A stretch of 64,000 nt of DNA from Euryodendron excelsum (GCA_033060915.1 CM065392.1:2427001-2491000), one strand, 5' to 3'. Shown: positions 23,038-36,109, counted from the first letter of the stretch. A program made the numbers and translations. The notes: generated by a model from the letters alone, not told the origin.

Positions 23038-23166
23038 GCATCTAAGCCACATATCTAGGGAAAGAATTGAGAGACTTATAAAAGATGACATACTTCTTGC
23101 ACTTGATTTTGGAAACCTAGGTACTTGTGTGGATAGTATTAGAAGTAAGTCAACCAAGACTAAAAA
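23024..23166 (+). pseudogene. Copia integrase N-terminal zinc-binding region
   Basis: The frame resumes with LWHKHLSHISRERIERL, the His-x3-His pair of the GAG-pre-integrase zinc finger, and reaches CVDSIRSKST, where the second Cys of the expected Cys-x2-Cys is Ser. A second frameshift near 23160 separates it from the catalytic core. Confidence 0.8.
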
Positions 23167-23563
23167 GAATGATTGCTACTCGCAGTCCAGGCCTTTTAGA
23201 AATTGTGCACAATAACATTGGTGGATCTCATTCTTCTACTTTTTGTGGTAATAAATATTTTCTCACTTTTAATAATGATTTTTCTCGTTATGACTATGTT
23301 AACTTAATAAAAGAAAATTTTGATACTCTTGAAAAGTTTAAAAAATTTAAAACAGAGGTAGAAAAACGATTAGGGGAAGTCATACAAATTGTAAGGTCTA
23401 ACCGTGAGAGTGAGTATTATGGTAGACATGAAATCACAAAACAACATATGAGACCATTTGCCAGATATTTGCAGGATTGTGGGATTGTTGCCCAGTATAC
23501 CATACATGGTAGTCTTGAACAAAATGGTGTAGCCGAAAGACGTAATCGCATTCTTAAGGACAT
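23167..23563 (+). pseudogene. Copia integrase catalytic core, split by a gypsy insertion
   Basis: The frame reads TRSPGLLEIVHNNIGG, then FSRYDYVNLIKEN, KTEVEKRLGEVIQIVRSN, FARYLQDCGIVAQYT and NGVAERRNRILKD. The family's acidic triad should be Asp in HTDxxG, Asp in SDxGGE and Glu in NGVAERxN. Here the first two are Asn (HNNIGG, SNRESE) and only Glu remains, so it could not join DNA. The frame stops at the gypsy LTR at 23564, within the GACAT target sequence. The next codons are found 38.6 kb away from 62116. Confidence 0.88.
23559..23563 (+). other. Target-site duplication GACAT, left copy
   Basis: GACAT before the gypsy 5' LTR is repeated at 62116-62120 after the 3' LTR. Removing one copy and the element restores the copia integrase codon order, which proves the insertion site. 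Confidence 0.95.
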
Positions 23564-24482
23564 TGTAAGCACCCTATTTTTACTCTCTCGGCAATCTCCT
23601 ACCTGACCAAGCTCACTTTCAAACACCACAGACACATTCAAACCCAAACAGACCGACCTTTCGAAGCCGAACGACCAAAATGCCCTTGAGACATCACTAA
23701 GTCCAATTCAATTCGGCATGCTCTTTGAGAAAGTACCTAAGTCCTCAAAGCGATAAGTCCGCCCCTTCTAGGACTATCCCCATACAGCCCGGCATACTTA
23801 GAATGCCATTCAAACCAACTCTGGACCAATTCCGATGACTCCCAGTCAAAATAACCATTTTACCCCTGAGTGCCCAATCACCCTCGTCAACCATACCGGC
23901 TCTGGGTATCAAATCGAAAAACCACTGGGACACTCCCAAGGGCGTCCTTAATCTCCAAATGTCGTCCCAATCCTGGTGAATCCTAATCAAAATGACCGTT
24001 TTGCCCTTAGCAGGCCGATAGTCCTTTTCAACCACATTGGCTTTAAGTATCAAACCAGTAATCCCTAAGAACACTCCTAATAGTGTTCCCGACCCTCGAG
24101 TGTCATTCTAGTCGACTCTGGACGAGTTTTGGTGAATCCCAATCAAAATAACCGTTTTGCCCCTAGTGGGCTGGTTATCATTTTCAACCATTCCAACTTT
24201 GAGTGTCAAACTAGAAACTCCTAGGACACTCCCGAGTGCCCCTACTTCATTTTTGGTTAGGCCCCATAACTTGGCAGCTTTCCAAATTGAACCGGAGCCA
24301 TTTGTAGTGGAGCCAGGCCAAAAAATGGCTTAGAACCACTTTAAGTGGTGCCCGGATCTTTGCTTTATAGCTCAAGGTTGAATCAAATATTCGAGATCAC
24401 TTCCATACTGAGGTGGCACCATTTATAGTGATAGCAGGACAAAAATTGGCTAGGAGTGGCCCCATTTCCTTTGATTTTTGCT

Positions 24483-24490
24483 TATAAATA
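24483..24490 (+). promoter_or_regulatory. TATA box of the outer gypsy LTR promoter
   Basis: TATAAATA, followed by CAGTGCACCCC, marks the U3/R promoter. The same sequence is in the 3' LTR at 59049-59056 and, on the minus strand, as TATAAAAATA or TATAAATA in two of the minus-strand LTRs. Confidence 0.7.
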
Positions 24491-24808
24491 CAGTGCACCC
24501 CCAGCGTATTCCAGGTCTAGAAAAAACGCAATAAAGCTCTGCCAAACTCTTTGTAGTCCCTGAAAATCCCAACAAACCTAATTATCTTAAAGATGTGAGC
24601 CCGCTTTGCCCCCTATACTCAAACCCTAGCCTATACACCTCTAACCCTAGCCTCCAAACTCCATTGAAAGTCACTTTCAGCCCCTTCAAAGCTCTTGAAA
24701 GCCTCTCAAGTCCAAGACAAAGCCTCCATTCAAAGTGACCACCACAGTTCATATTAGGGCTTCCTAAGTCCATGTCTTACCAAGTCTCGCTTTGAAACCC
24801 TTCCCCCG

Positions 24809-24854
<46 letters not shown>
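24809..24854 (+). repeat. Poly-C run of 46 bases
   Basis: An uninterrupted run of 46 C lies between ACCCTTCCCCCG and AAACTCC. The 3' LTR has only an ordinary short CCCCCTCCC here (about 60009). Either a replication-slippage expansion after insertion or an assembly/sequencing artefact. Confidence 0.95.
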
Positions 24855-24856
<2 letters not shown>

Positions 24857-25429
24857 ACTCCATTCTAGCATTCATTTTATTCAAGTTGCATCAAAATGGT
24901 TTTCAAAGTCCTTGTTGCATCATGTCTTTCAAAATCGCATAACTCTTTTAAGTTGTCTTCAAAAAGTGTAACATAAAATCATTAGTTTTCTTGCGCAAAA
25001 ATCACAAAATCTTTCACATGAAATCATAAGATTTTCAAATTCAATCTTATCATTTTCAATTTCAAATCACATAAAATCTTTCCATTTTGAAAACAAAATC
25101 AAATCTTTCATTTTTGAAAACAAAATCAAAACTTTCCACTTTGGAAACAAGATCAAATCTTCTATTTTTGAAAATAAAATAAAATCTTTCCATTTTAGAA
25201 ACAAATTCAAATATTTCATTTTTCAATACAAATCTTTCATTTTTCAATTTCAAATCAAATCTTTCTATTTTTAGCATAAAATCATATCTTAACATTTTCA
25301 ACATGAAATCACATCTTTTCTCAAAATCATAGTTTTTTCAAATTTTCTTTCCACAGCATGCATGTAGCCACCTTCTTGAATCATCTCCAAACCATTAGGG
25401 TGAAGCCCTAACCCTAAACCATATTCTAA

Positions 25430-25595
25430 AGCCACCCTCCAAACCCTAGGTGGTCTAACCCTAGGTTAACCAAACCCTAGGTGGTCTAACCCTAGGTCTA
25501 CCTAACCCTAGTTGGCCTACCTTAGGTTAACTTAACTCTAGTTTGCCTACCCTAGGTTACCTTAACCCTAGTTTATCCAACCAAGGTTAGGTGGC
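25430..25595 (+). repeat. AACCCTAGGT-type degenerate tandem repeat in the LTR
   Basis: About ten variants of CTAACCCTAGGTTAACC/CCCTAGGTGGTCTAACC with steps of roughly 12-27 bp. The equivalent blocks are at 60480-60640 and, expanded and inverted, at 44108-44430. It resembles the plant telomere word CCCTAAA but does not match it. Confidence 0.85.
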
Positions 25596-27088
25596 TTCAA
25601 GACTCCAATTCTAAACCTCTTTTCAAACCATACTTTCAACTTGAATGATTTTTTCAAAATATGTTTTCAAAAATCTCTCACTCCTTCGAGTTTTCAAAAG
25701 CTCTCTTGAATTTGTCTCAATCCAAAATGGCTAGACATTTACCATTTTTCAAAGAACTACTTTCAAAAAATGATTTAAAAAACTCACAACCCTAAGATGA
25801 TCCTAACCTTTTCATGGTTAGGGTTTCCTAAGAAAAGTGATACATCAAACGAAACCTGTAAGGTTCATATTGAGGTTTCAAACCCTAAATGTTTTGCAAA
25901 ACCTCTTTCCAAAAAGTATTTTCAAACATCACACTCTTGAAGCATTCCCAGGTCTTCCTATGGTTAGGGTTATTTAAGGTAAAGTGAGATATGAAAACAA
26001 GAGTTCCATAACCCTATTGTCCAAAACCCTGAAAGGAGTGTTTAGCCCATTTTCTAAAAATATTTTCCAAAAAATCATAGTCTTAAAGGAGCTTGGTTCT
26101 CAATTAACTAATCTCTTAAAGGAAATGAAATATCAACATACCTTTTTTAAGGTGTTCAAAAATTGTTTCCAAAAACCTTTTCAAGACAATTTCATAGGAG
26201 TTTTTACAAGTCCAAATCCTACCTCTAAAACTCTCTAAAGTCCTATTTCAAAGGCACTTAAAAAAACTCTCAAGTTCTATTTAAAAAACACTCTAACATC
26301 GAGTTTCAAATCAAAACTCTCTTAAGTTCAAGTTTGAAAACATTCCACGACTCCCACAAGTCTCTTTTCAATTGGACCCTTGTTCGAATTATGATTGACC
26401 TGATTCTCGTCAAACGAGATATGTAAGCAACCTTCATAGGTACGGTCATTACCCATTTTCAAACTTAAATGCCCATTTTCAAAATCTAACCCAAAGTTTT
26501 TTTCAAACTCTTTTTCAAATTATATCATACATCATTCATCCCAAAAGTGATGACAAATCCTTCTTCAAAACTTTTTCAAGTGGATATAATTGGACATTTA
26601 GTAATCAAAGATTTAAGTGAGTGAATATAGAGTGAATAGACATATATGTACCGCAAGGGCAGGGTAGGATAATGATCTTAGGATATCTTCCCTAAACGTA
26701 ACCAACCCTTGGACCATAGATCTCTATTTCAAAGACCAAAACTGGAGTCACATTTTCAAAAGGGCTTTAAATATTTTCAAAGGTTGCCGAACAACCCTAT
26801 TTTGCAAAACACCTTTTAAGAGGAAATTTTCAAACTGTTTCTAAAAAAAAAAAAACAAAATCTAAGTTTGATCTTCATATTACATTTAATTTTAGATGAC
26901 CTAACATACTTTTAACCATGTTAGGTGGCAATTCCAAACTTTTTTTTAAAAAATCCCCTAATCAAATCAATTTCAAGTTTAAACCCCGTCACAGTTGTCA
27001 TCTTAGGAGGGTGAGTTCTAACATAAAGAGTATCGGGTTTTGTTCGACTTAAGAGTTAGACTCTAGGTGAAAACCGGGGCACGATAGT

Positions 27089-27106
27089 TGGCGACTCTAC
27101 TGGGGA
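27089..27106 (+). other. Primer-binding site, tRNA-Arg type
   Basis: TGGCGACTCTACTGGGGA, two bases inside the 5' LTR, resembles the Ogre/Tat site complementary to the 3' end of plant tRNA-Arg (TGGCGACTCCACTGGGGA, from memory), with one change. Confidence 0.8.
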
Positions 27107-28690
27107 TACTTAGAGGGTTAGGCCGTTGTCATGTCTCTTCACTTTTCACTCACCTAGAATCTTGGGTTCCTTTGTCTAGTTTTGTCCACTTTTTCAAAAT
27201 TTTTCAAAATGTTTTCAAACGATGTCATCACTTGTATCTATAGCATACCCTTGTATGCATGCACTTGCATTGCTTTATCATTCAATTTTATCTTGCATTA
27301 GGTTTTTCATAAAGGTACTAACTCTAATCATTTCTTTTGTAGGTGGACCTTTTTTCACACTTTATTTTTATATCATATTAACTGCCATATATGTAATGAA
27401 TGAACAGGATGGGATGTGTGTTGTTGGGCCCTTTCCTCTATTTTTTGAAAACTCTACACACACTTGGTGCGCTCACTTACATTTGCATCTCTGCATAATT
27501 ACATGATTACTACCCTTCTAGTTAGAAGGGGGAACAATATATTGGTTGTTAGCAGATGCCAATTGGTTTATTGTTTGACGGCCTCTTGATAGTTTCCTTG
27601 CTCGAACCACCAACCAAAGATGGAATTCACCCTTTCGGGGGTGGACGCTGGAGGTTTGAAGGTTCGGGAACCGAGCTTTTTAGGAAGCATTAGTAACCCC
27701 CAACCTCATGCTCATGTAGCACTCCATGCATAGCCGAGCCTCTGTCGGATTTAAGACACGCATCAATTTCAAAACTAAGGAGGAAAGGGCGACCGCTTTA
27801 TTTTTTCTTACATTCTGTCCAGTTAAATTGCTTAATTCCTATTGTTGTACTGCTCATGCATTTTCTACTGCTATGCAAACATCATACTGCTCATGCATCC
27901 ATTATCCATCGCAAAATAAGAGTTCCAAAGTAACTCAAGTTACTGCATTTTCATGCATTTGATCAACCTTTAAAGAAAGGCCCAAAGCCAATCCCACTTA
28001 TTGAAAGCCGACCTAAAATCCTAAGGGTACCAAGTGACTCTAAGGACTCATGGCATACATCGAGATCATCTCATGAAGAGGCGTCAATCCCTTTCCACTC
28101 ACGGAGATAGGGCTACCAAGAAGACAAGGGCAATCCAGAAGCAAGGTCTCTTACTATCCTCCATCAAATAAGGTGAATCCGAAGACTCAAGAGTAGTTTA
28201 GGATTTCAAATATAAAAGTATATAAGCAAAATTCCTAAGGAAAATGCTTTCCCTTCCCTTCCCTTTTAATGTACTTTTAAAATTCTATGTACAAGAGGAA
28301 CTCACTTCAATAAAATGGTCATTTATACTTCTTATGAATGAATGGATGTATGAATGAATGAATAACTATAGGCACATGTATGGTATTGCATACAAGGGCA
28401 ACTCCTATCTCCAAAAGTGAGCCAAGCATCATGCTTAGTCCTCTCCTCAAAGAATAGGGGCATCCCTAGGACATGCATAACATAAAACTCTTATAAGAAA
28501 TAAGGGATTAACTTGCAACTTTTTTTTTTCTAGGAAATTGAGAAGTACTAGGAAAGACATCATTACTCCCAAAAAGGCTCAAGCACTGCTTAGAGCACCC
28601 ATCATCACCTAACAGAGAGCCTCTCAAATGGCAACCCACTCTCATAAAGCCGTACTCGGCAGCGCGGTGTCCTGAGAGGAGATCAATGAA
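27107..28690 (+). other. Leader of the outer gypsy element
   Basis: Non-coding. Several blocks match, inverted, the leader of the minus-strand element: for example TGGTATTGCATACAAGGGCA near 28380 and the CGGAGATAGGG block near 28105 correspond to 47700-47745 and 48000-48040. This confirms that the two elements belong to one family. Confidence 0.7.
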
Positions 28691-30126
28691 ATGAGGGCTC
28701 AAATTGGCAAAATGTTTAAGCTACAACAGTCTATAACCTCCAAAGATCCTGCCTCAACTCCTTCTTTATCTACACCACCTCCTAAAGAAACAAAGACCGC
28801 CTTACCTAGGGTTGTGCTGCACTCTGATAACACTAGAAAGAATAAAGAAAACCCCAGGACAGTGAACATTGAAGATAAAGAGGAAGAAAACATACTGCTA
28901 TCACCCACTAAGAAGAAGACTTCCCTGGACCCACTCAGTTTGAAAATACAAGGTTTAGAGGAGTCACTGCGTAACCTTCATAGGCATGATACCTTTAGTC
29001 TAACTTCCTATGACGAACTCTGCTTCTTCCTAGACCACCCACGACTGGCCAAGTTTAAAATGCCCGACTTCAAGAAATACAATGGCACCGATAATCCCAT
29101 AACCCATTTGTGTCTCTATGCTGGGGCGCTCAGCGGTCATGCGAATGACCCAAAGCTCCTCATGCAGTTGTTTCAGCACAGCTTGACGGGGTCTACTCTC
29201 CAATGGTTAGTGCGCTTTAATCTAAGGAATATTACAACCTGGGGGAATTGGTCCTAGCATTTAAAACTGAATATCGACACAACATTGATATGACCATTGA
29301 CTGTTGGGCCCTCATGCTAATAACCAAGGGGGAAAATGAGAGCTTCAAGACATGCCTTGAGATGGAGGGAGTTTGCAGCATAAGTTAACCCCTCGCTGGA
29401 AGAGAAAGAGTATATGCAGCTGTTCGTGTAAACATTTCGGGGACTGTATTACGAAAAACTTTGCACAAGCATAGGGAAGATCTTCTTAGAGTTGATCATG
29501 TAAGAGGAGATGATAGAGAACGGTCTAAAAATTGGAAGGATTACTGATCCCTATCCCAAAAATAAAAAAATTATGTAAGTACAGCCAAGAAGGTGGCCAC
29601 AACAAAGGGAGTAAGCAAGAAAGAAGGTGAAATGTCTGCCATCCTGCCTATTCAGACTCAACAATACCGCCCGTAATATCAACCCCAGCCGCTATTGCCT
29701 GTTCCTACCACCGGCATGCCCATTGCTCCCATTATCCAAGTACTTACTCCTTCCCCAATTGGGGCACGCTCCAATTATAATTGGCAAGCCCGACGCAACC
29801 GCGTCTTTACTACCTTGGCTTGTACCTAAATAGAGGCATACCATGACCTCTTGAAAAGCAGCTTGCTAAGTCCTATAGCTGCACGCCTAATGCCAAGCCC
29901 TTTACCACTTACTTTTAATACTTCCCTCAAATGCGAGTACCATTCAGGAGGGCAAGGGCATGATATAGAAAGTTGCTTTTCCCTGAAGCACAAAATATAA
30001 GATCTGATCGACAACTGGGTTATCAACACACATCCGATAAACCCTGCTCTTATCCTCAATGTCATAATAAACCCATTGCTAGACCACTCCGTTAACATAA
30101 TCACGAAAAGCATAGTCGACCCAGAG
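28691..30126 (+). pseudogene. Tat-type gypsy Gag, frameshifted
   Basis: The first frame (28691-29257, 188 residues) starts with a coiled-coil-like and Pro-rich region, then holds FKMPDFKKYNGTDNPITHL (about 131-149), the Gag core of plant Tat-type gypsy elements, and LFQHSLTGSTLQWL (about 165-178). It shifts frame after NITTWGN, and weaker similarity continues. Near 29932 the retroviral-type zinc motif is visible as CEYHSGGQGHDIESC (Cys-x-x-His-x4-His-x4-Cys order), followed by a LKHKI and DLIDN pair typical of this family. At least two frameshifts and several stops interrupt it. It formed the particle shell. ATG at 28691 is the best start, but upstream in-frame coding is possible. Confidence 0.82.
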
Positions 30127-30720
30127 GGGGATCATAGTTGCAGAGTACTTTAAGGATCAGTGGGAAACTGATGATGAAAGTGACTGGGAGGAGGAGCTCC
30201 TGCTGTGCCCAATCTATTTCTATAATCCAAAAGAAGTGCTTGACTCTTTTGATTGGCCAATCGAAAGATCCTTGCTTACAGAAGGGGATCTCATGAAGCA
30301 TGTGATCTTTGATGGATGGGGGGATAAATTTTTGCACTCTGCGCCAGCCGTGGTTAGACCCATTCTGCCAGAGAACCCTTGGCCCATAACTGAGTTTGAC
30401 TATGAAGACATGGGTTAGGGCCTTAAGGAGCAAAAAGTACCAGAAGCCCTATTCGAACGTGAGGAAGGTGATCTCGCCAACTTGTTTGCTAAGCACGACC
30501 AGAAGGGGATTGAGGAGGAAGATGAAAAGAAAAAAATCAAGAAAGAGTAACTGCAAGTCTTGAGGGGTAGCTTGGGCATGGCCAAAGAGGCTGGAGAAAG
30601 CAAAGGAAAAAATGAGATCAACAATAGTACCATCCTCACCAACTCCCTAAAAGATTTATCAATCTATCTGGCGCTATCTAATGATACACCTGGCAAATAG
30701 AGCATCGAGGAGGTTGGCAT
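30127..30720 (+). pseudogene. Unrecognised acidic coding remnant after gag
   Basis: Plus-strand frames read with few stops. From about 30133 comes YFKDQWETDDESDWEEELLL, then FDWPIERSLLTEGDLMKHVI, EFDYEDMG and, after a stop at 30416-30418, an acidic and Lys-rich tail (DEKKKIKKE). It lies where protease and polymerase should begin, yet shows neither DSG/DTG nor polymerase motifs. It may be the Gag-Pol linker of this family. The function is unknown. Confidence 0.4.
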
Positions 30721-31712
30721 ATTCTCAAAACCCTATTGAGGGTTCTCACCAAAAGGCCCACAAGAAAAGGGGTATTTTCACAAAATTAGTCCATTTTCTT
30801 TCTATTTTTCTATTTCTTCTCTTATTTACATAAACATTCACATACCATGTAAACATGATATGAAATAAAAAAGAGAAGTAATTTCTAGTCTATCCCCTAT
30901 CATCTTATACTCATGTGAATGGTTAAATGCTTTTAAGGGATCTTTCTTTATCATGTGAATGACTCGACTCGGTGGGTGTGATAGCATTAGTTATCCATCC
31001 GCTAAGTGGCCAAGGCTTCTTGACAAAAGAAAAAAAAAAGAAAGAGGGAAGATCCAATCCAAGAGTGGGGAGGTTACTTAAATGCATCACTTGAATGGTA
31101 TCTGAGCTAAGCGATGGACAACCGAGCTATCAAAAGGAAGAAGAGCCATTGTTCTATGTTCTTTTAAATAAAAAAATGTTCCCCTTGCGCAACCCACTAG
31201 TGCTGTAAGTGATTTTTATTCAAAAACCTAAACCAGGAGTCATCCCCCACACTGGGGCAAATGTATTCAAGAAATGAATCCACAAACTAACATTTGCCAT
31301 TTTTTAAGATGATGCTAAAATTTTGAAAGAGTTTTATAGACTAAGCAATTCCACTTGAAATGAAGAAAGGCCCTCGGTTCTTAGAAAGCCCACTTAAGCC
31401 AGGCACATTCCCTTTAAAAAATTAAACCAATGATCAACACCCACACTGGGTTAAGGTGAAATCATGAGTGCATGATGATCTCCAAAGGACACGTGCAGCA
31501 AATGGTGATCTCTAAGAGAGCACGCAATGAGTGAATGGTGATCTCCAAAATGATGTAGTATTGACAACATCTCTAGTAGCAAGAATAAGAGCAAGTTTTT
31601 TTTATAAAAAAAAAAAAAGAGAGAGAAAAGTGCATTTTCCAAGCATAATGAGCGAGGACTTCCAAAAGATGACAGTGTCCTCTTAGATGGCGATGGAAGG
31701 ACGACACAAAAG
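30721..31712 (+). other. Non-coding 3' spacer of the outer gypsy element, first part
   Basis: Contains phrases such as CCCCCACACTGGGGCAAAT (about 31246) that often follow pol in plant gypsy elements (from memory), and an approximate direct repeat of ATGGTGATCTCCAAA/AATGGTGATCTCTAA at about 31467-31550. No gene. It is interrupted at 31712 by the minus-strand element; the left target copy AAAAG is 31708-31712. Confidence 0.6.
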
Positions 31713-34700
31713 TGTCGCACCCCAATTTTTTGCATATGAGAATTGGTGGGAAATACACGGTACTTTCTATCGAGAACTCATCCTCCTAGAAAAACGAGTG
31801 CGATTAGCTTTAAATTAGAAATTGATTTTGAATAAGGGCTTTTGGAAAAGAAATTTGGAATCCCTACCTAACTTTGTTAAGGTGAGTTAGGTCACCAAAA
31901 ACTAAGTATAATCCAGAGAGCCAATTTAGGATTTTTGAAAAAGGTTTTTGAAACTTCCTCAAAATAGGGCTTTTTGGAAAACAGGTTGGTTGACCACCTT
32001 TGGAAAGATTTAAGCCCCTTTAAAAAAAAGACTCAGGTTTTGGTCTTTCGAAAATAGTGATCTAGGTTCGGGGGTTGGTTACGTATAGGGAAGATGCACT
32101 AGGCTATCACCTTATCCCACCCTTTTTGGTACCTACATATCTTTCTATCCTAAGTTCACTCATTTAGAATCTCTGATTATTAAATGTCCAATCATATCCA
32201 CCTTTAGAATAATATGCTGCATGACATGAAAGTGCACGAAAATAATTTGATTTTGAAAATAAATTTGTAAAAGGAATTTGAAGATTAAAAAAGGTTGTAA
32301 CTGCACCCATGAGGCTTGCCTACATATCTCTTTGTTGAGAATCAGGTCAGTCGTAGTTCAGACAAGAGTTCAATTAAAAATAGACACTCTGGGGTTTGGT
32401 TTGATTTGAAAAGACACTTTGGGGTCTTTGGAAAGTTTGACTCGAAAAGATTTTGTTTTGAACTTTGATTGGAAGATGTGAGATTGACTTTGATGTGAAA
32501 TTGAACTTTGAGTTAACTTTGAAATTGAATCTTGAAATAGAACTTGAACTTGTTTTGAAAATTTGAAATGAACTTTAAAATCATCTTGATTTGAATTAGG
32601 GTTCGAAAACAATCTTGGTTTATACTTTAGATTTAAAAAAGGGTCAAAGCTTTCTAACTTAGGGTTAGGATTGAACTAAGGTTTAGACATCCTAGGGTTT
32701 AGATAACCTAGCATTGGAGCATGCAATTGAATTGGAAAGACTTGATTTGAACTTGAAAAGTTTGATTTTAGAAAGTTTGATTTTGGAAAGTTCCAATTTA
32801 GGAAAGTTGGATTTAAGAAAGTGGGACTTAGGAAAGATTAGAAAGGATTTGCTTTGATTTAGAAATGTTTGATTTTGAAAACTTGTCAAGTTAGAATTTT
32901 GGAAAGTTTGAACTTAGATAATCTTTCAATTAGGAAGGTTCCATTTTAGGAAAGTTCTATTTTAGGAAAGTTTCTATTTTACGAAAGACTTAATTTTGAT
33001 TTAAGAAAGATTGAATTTGGAAAGATTTGGATTTGAAATTCGAAAAATTAGAATTTGAAAAGATTTGATCTTGAAAAGACTTAGAATTAGAAAGATTTGG
33101 AAGTTTAAAATTAAGAAAGATTTGATTTCTATTTCCTAAAATAGAAGATAGAATTTTGTTTCCAAAAATAGATGATTTGATTTGGTTTCCTATTTGGACA
33201 AGATTTGATTTGACTTGAAAATGAAAAGCTTTAGTTTTGAAAATCTATCATTGGATGCTAAACTTGAATTTGGAAATCTTGGATTTCATGTGGAAAATAG
33301 TTTTGAAAATCTATGATTTGATGTAGGAGATGGTTTTGAAAATTTATGATTTGATATAAATAGAAAATTATGATTTTATGTGAAGAACCTAGGGTTTCCT
33401 AATCATGGATTCTGGGTTTTGAGTTGGATTTCAAGAGAAAGAGTTTTTGGAAAATAATCTTTGAAAAGAGTTTTTAGAAAGTAGATTAAGAGAACTATTT
33501 TGGAAAGATTTGAATGTAGACCTTTGGAAGTCTCTTGAATATTTTACTTTCGTAAAATGATTCTAATCATGAGAAGACTAGAACCGTTCTAGGGTTGTGA
33601 TTTTGAAAACAACTATGATTTGAAAACAAGATTTGGACCTTGATGATCTCATTGAATGTAACACTTCCTAAAGCAACTCTAAACATGGAAGGATTAGAAT
33701 CACTTTAGAGTTGTGATTTCTTAAAAAACAATTTTAGGGTTTGAACCTAAACTTTGGACTTAGATGGTCACATTGAATATAACATTTTCCTAAAATCATA
33801 GAATGACTAGAATTATCTTAGGTTTACAGTTTTAAAAACAAGTTAAAAAAAAGGTTTTTGAATGCAAGTTTTGAAACAGAACTTTGATGCAAGTTTAAAA
33901 ACAACTTTAAATGCAATATTGAATGCAATGTATGAACATGACAATCACAATGTAATAACATCGTGAACATGCAAGGTTAGACTTCAACACATAACCAAGG
34001 GGGTCAGACCCACACCGTCTTAGGTTAAACTTAAAGAAAGCGCCTAACATAATGACCTCCTCTGAGACAATCCTATGCATGAACCAGAAATTTTCTTGTT
34101 TCAAGCATATAAGAAAGGGCAGTAGAAGATGGGAATTAAAAGAAAAGAACACCCAAGTGGGTTAGGAGAGAGAAAAGAGAGGGGGATTGCCTAAGCTAAA
34201 TAAAAAATCTACGTTGTCTTCTCTTTGCTTTGATTGCTTTGTTTGCTTCACTTTGTAAGCCTTGAATATGCAGCACTTGATTTTCAATAGATGGTTGGAT
34301 GCTTGTATTTGAGTGTATAGAGTGTATGGAGGCTAGGGTTTGAGTGTATGGATTATAGAGAGGCTAGGGGTTGAGGGAGGCTTCAGAGAACTAGGGTTTC
34401 AAAGCCTATTTTCAGTGAGGTAGAGTTTTTGGAGTGATTTTATGGATCCTCTTTATAAAAGGGAGTGGTCTATTTTTATAGGCAACCAAAGTTGGCTCTA
34501 GCGCTTGTTATAGTGGTGCTAGGCCATTTTTTGGCTTGGCGCCACTCCTAGTGGTTCCAATGTAGGAAACTTTTTAAGGTAGCAAGAAAAGATCTTTAAC
34601 CCATGAGATGCAAGACAGAAGATTTGGGCACCTGTCTTAGTGACTATCATGCAATTTTTAGCCTAACTCCACTAGGAGTGACTCTAAAAAGTTTGAGAAT

Positions 34701-36109
34701 GCTCTGGAAGGTCGAGGATGGACAGAAATCCCTAAAAAATTGTCTCGAAGGTAACTAGATAGATAACTAGAGCTAGTGTGATTGGAAAGAGTGAATAGCT
34801 CACTAAGAAAAAAAAGATCATTTGAATAGGGAAGCATCGAAATCGATTCGGGGTTGACTATGAGAGGACTCGAAAGTTGAAAACACTATTAAGAATGCTC
34901 TGAAGGATTGTCAGTTTGATATCCAGAGCCGGTGTGGTTGGAAAAGGCGACCGGGCCACTAGGGGCAAAATGATCATTTCTCATCGAATTTACGAGAATG
35001 GACAAGGAACAGTCCGGAAAGGTACTAGAAGGTTTTGAATATGGTTAGAAGCATCCTCAAAAAATAACTAGTTTGATACCCAAAGCCGGTGTGGTTCCCG
35101 GAGGCAATTGGATGCTTAGAGACAAAATGGTCATTTTGACCGGATGGTTTCAGAATTGATCCAAAACTAACTAGAAGGCACTAGAACGTGTTAGATTATC
35201 TTTGGAACAATCCTAGAATGGTAGACTTACCTATCTGATGACTTAAGTACTTTTTTGAGAAGCATGCTAGTTGGGCTTAAGGGGCAGTTTAGTCATTTTT
35301 CACCGAAGTGCGCTAGTAGGCACTGATGTTAACCTAGATTTTGAGTGTTTTCATCACTCTAACAATTTGTTATGAGTTGATTTTCAAAGGTATCTCGTCT
35401 TTTGGTAAACGTGTCACGACTAAGAGGCTTGTTCGGTCTTGTGACATAGGGGGTTTGTTAGCATTTCCCGATGTCGACCTGTTTATAAGTGTTTCCGCCA
35501 CTCTAATAGTTGCGATGTTTGTGAGAGTTTCTGCCACTTTGATAGTGTACGTTCATTTTGGAGACTGCCTGATCTTGAGAAGCTGTTAAATGGTCTTACC
35601 ATCTCGAGGCCTTAGGTACTGTCCCTATCGACGTGCCGAATAGTGGACATTCTACGTTAGTGGGCTAATAGGCACCAGAAGTGAATCGCTCTACCATCTC
35701 AGGGACTTGGGTTCTGTCTCGGTCGATAGGTGTGAAGGGACTTACCGTTCTGAGGAGTTTTCTCGATAAACGTGTCGTGCTGGATGGACTTACTGTCTGG
35801 GGAATCAACTTTCTCAAAAGATAGGCCAAAATGAGTTTAACTAGTCTGGACTAGAATTGGAACTGGAATTGAGGTTGAAATACAAACTTATCGTCTTTTA
35901 AGAAGACGTACCAAGTGGAATTAGATCGAGCAATGCCCTAAGGGCATTTTAGTCATTTTACCTCTATTGGGCTTGACGGGCTGGCGAAGTGATTGATTGA
36001 TTGGATTGACTCTGGAAAGACGGTTTAGACTTTAATGTGTCTATGTCAGTTTGAATGTGAGTTCGGTTGGGTCGGAGATTGCGGAATAGGCAAAAATGGG
36101 GTGCTTACA
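31713..36109 (-). repeat. 3' LTR of the inner gypsy element
   Basis: 4397 bp. The minus-strand TATA box TATAAAAATA lies at 34480-34471. A U3 palindrome CAAAATGGTCATTTTG is at 35123-35138 and a decayed one at 34976. Long TTTGAAAA/TTTGGAAAG-rich low-complexity stretches fill 32370-33350. Short open frames inside are products of these tracts. Confidence 0.92.

Larger units (their letters stand above)
23564..27086 (+). repeat. 5' LTR of the outer gypsy element
   Basis: 3523 bp, bounded by the target duplication and the primer site. Going along it: U3 with ~150-bp degenerate repeats each holding a CAAAATG/CATTTTG inverted pair (about 23640-24250), a TATA box (24483), a poly-C run (24809-24854), a TTTTGAAAA-rich AT stretch (25060-25340), a CCCTAGGTTAACC-like repeat (25430-25590), and a U5 ending in GGGGCACGATA. 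It is about 530 bp shorter than the 3' LTR, mainly because it lacks the equivalent of about 59310-59960. Confidence 0.92.

Noticed and set aside
25430..25595. Interstitial telomere repeat
   Set aside because: The words contain CCCTAGGT and CTAACC, not the plant CCCTAAA unit, and they belong to the LTR.
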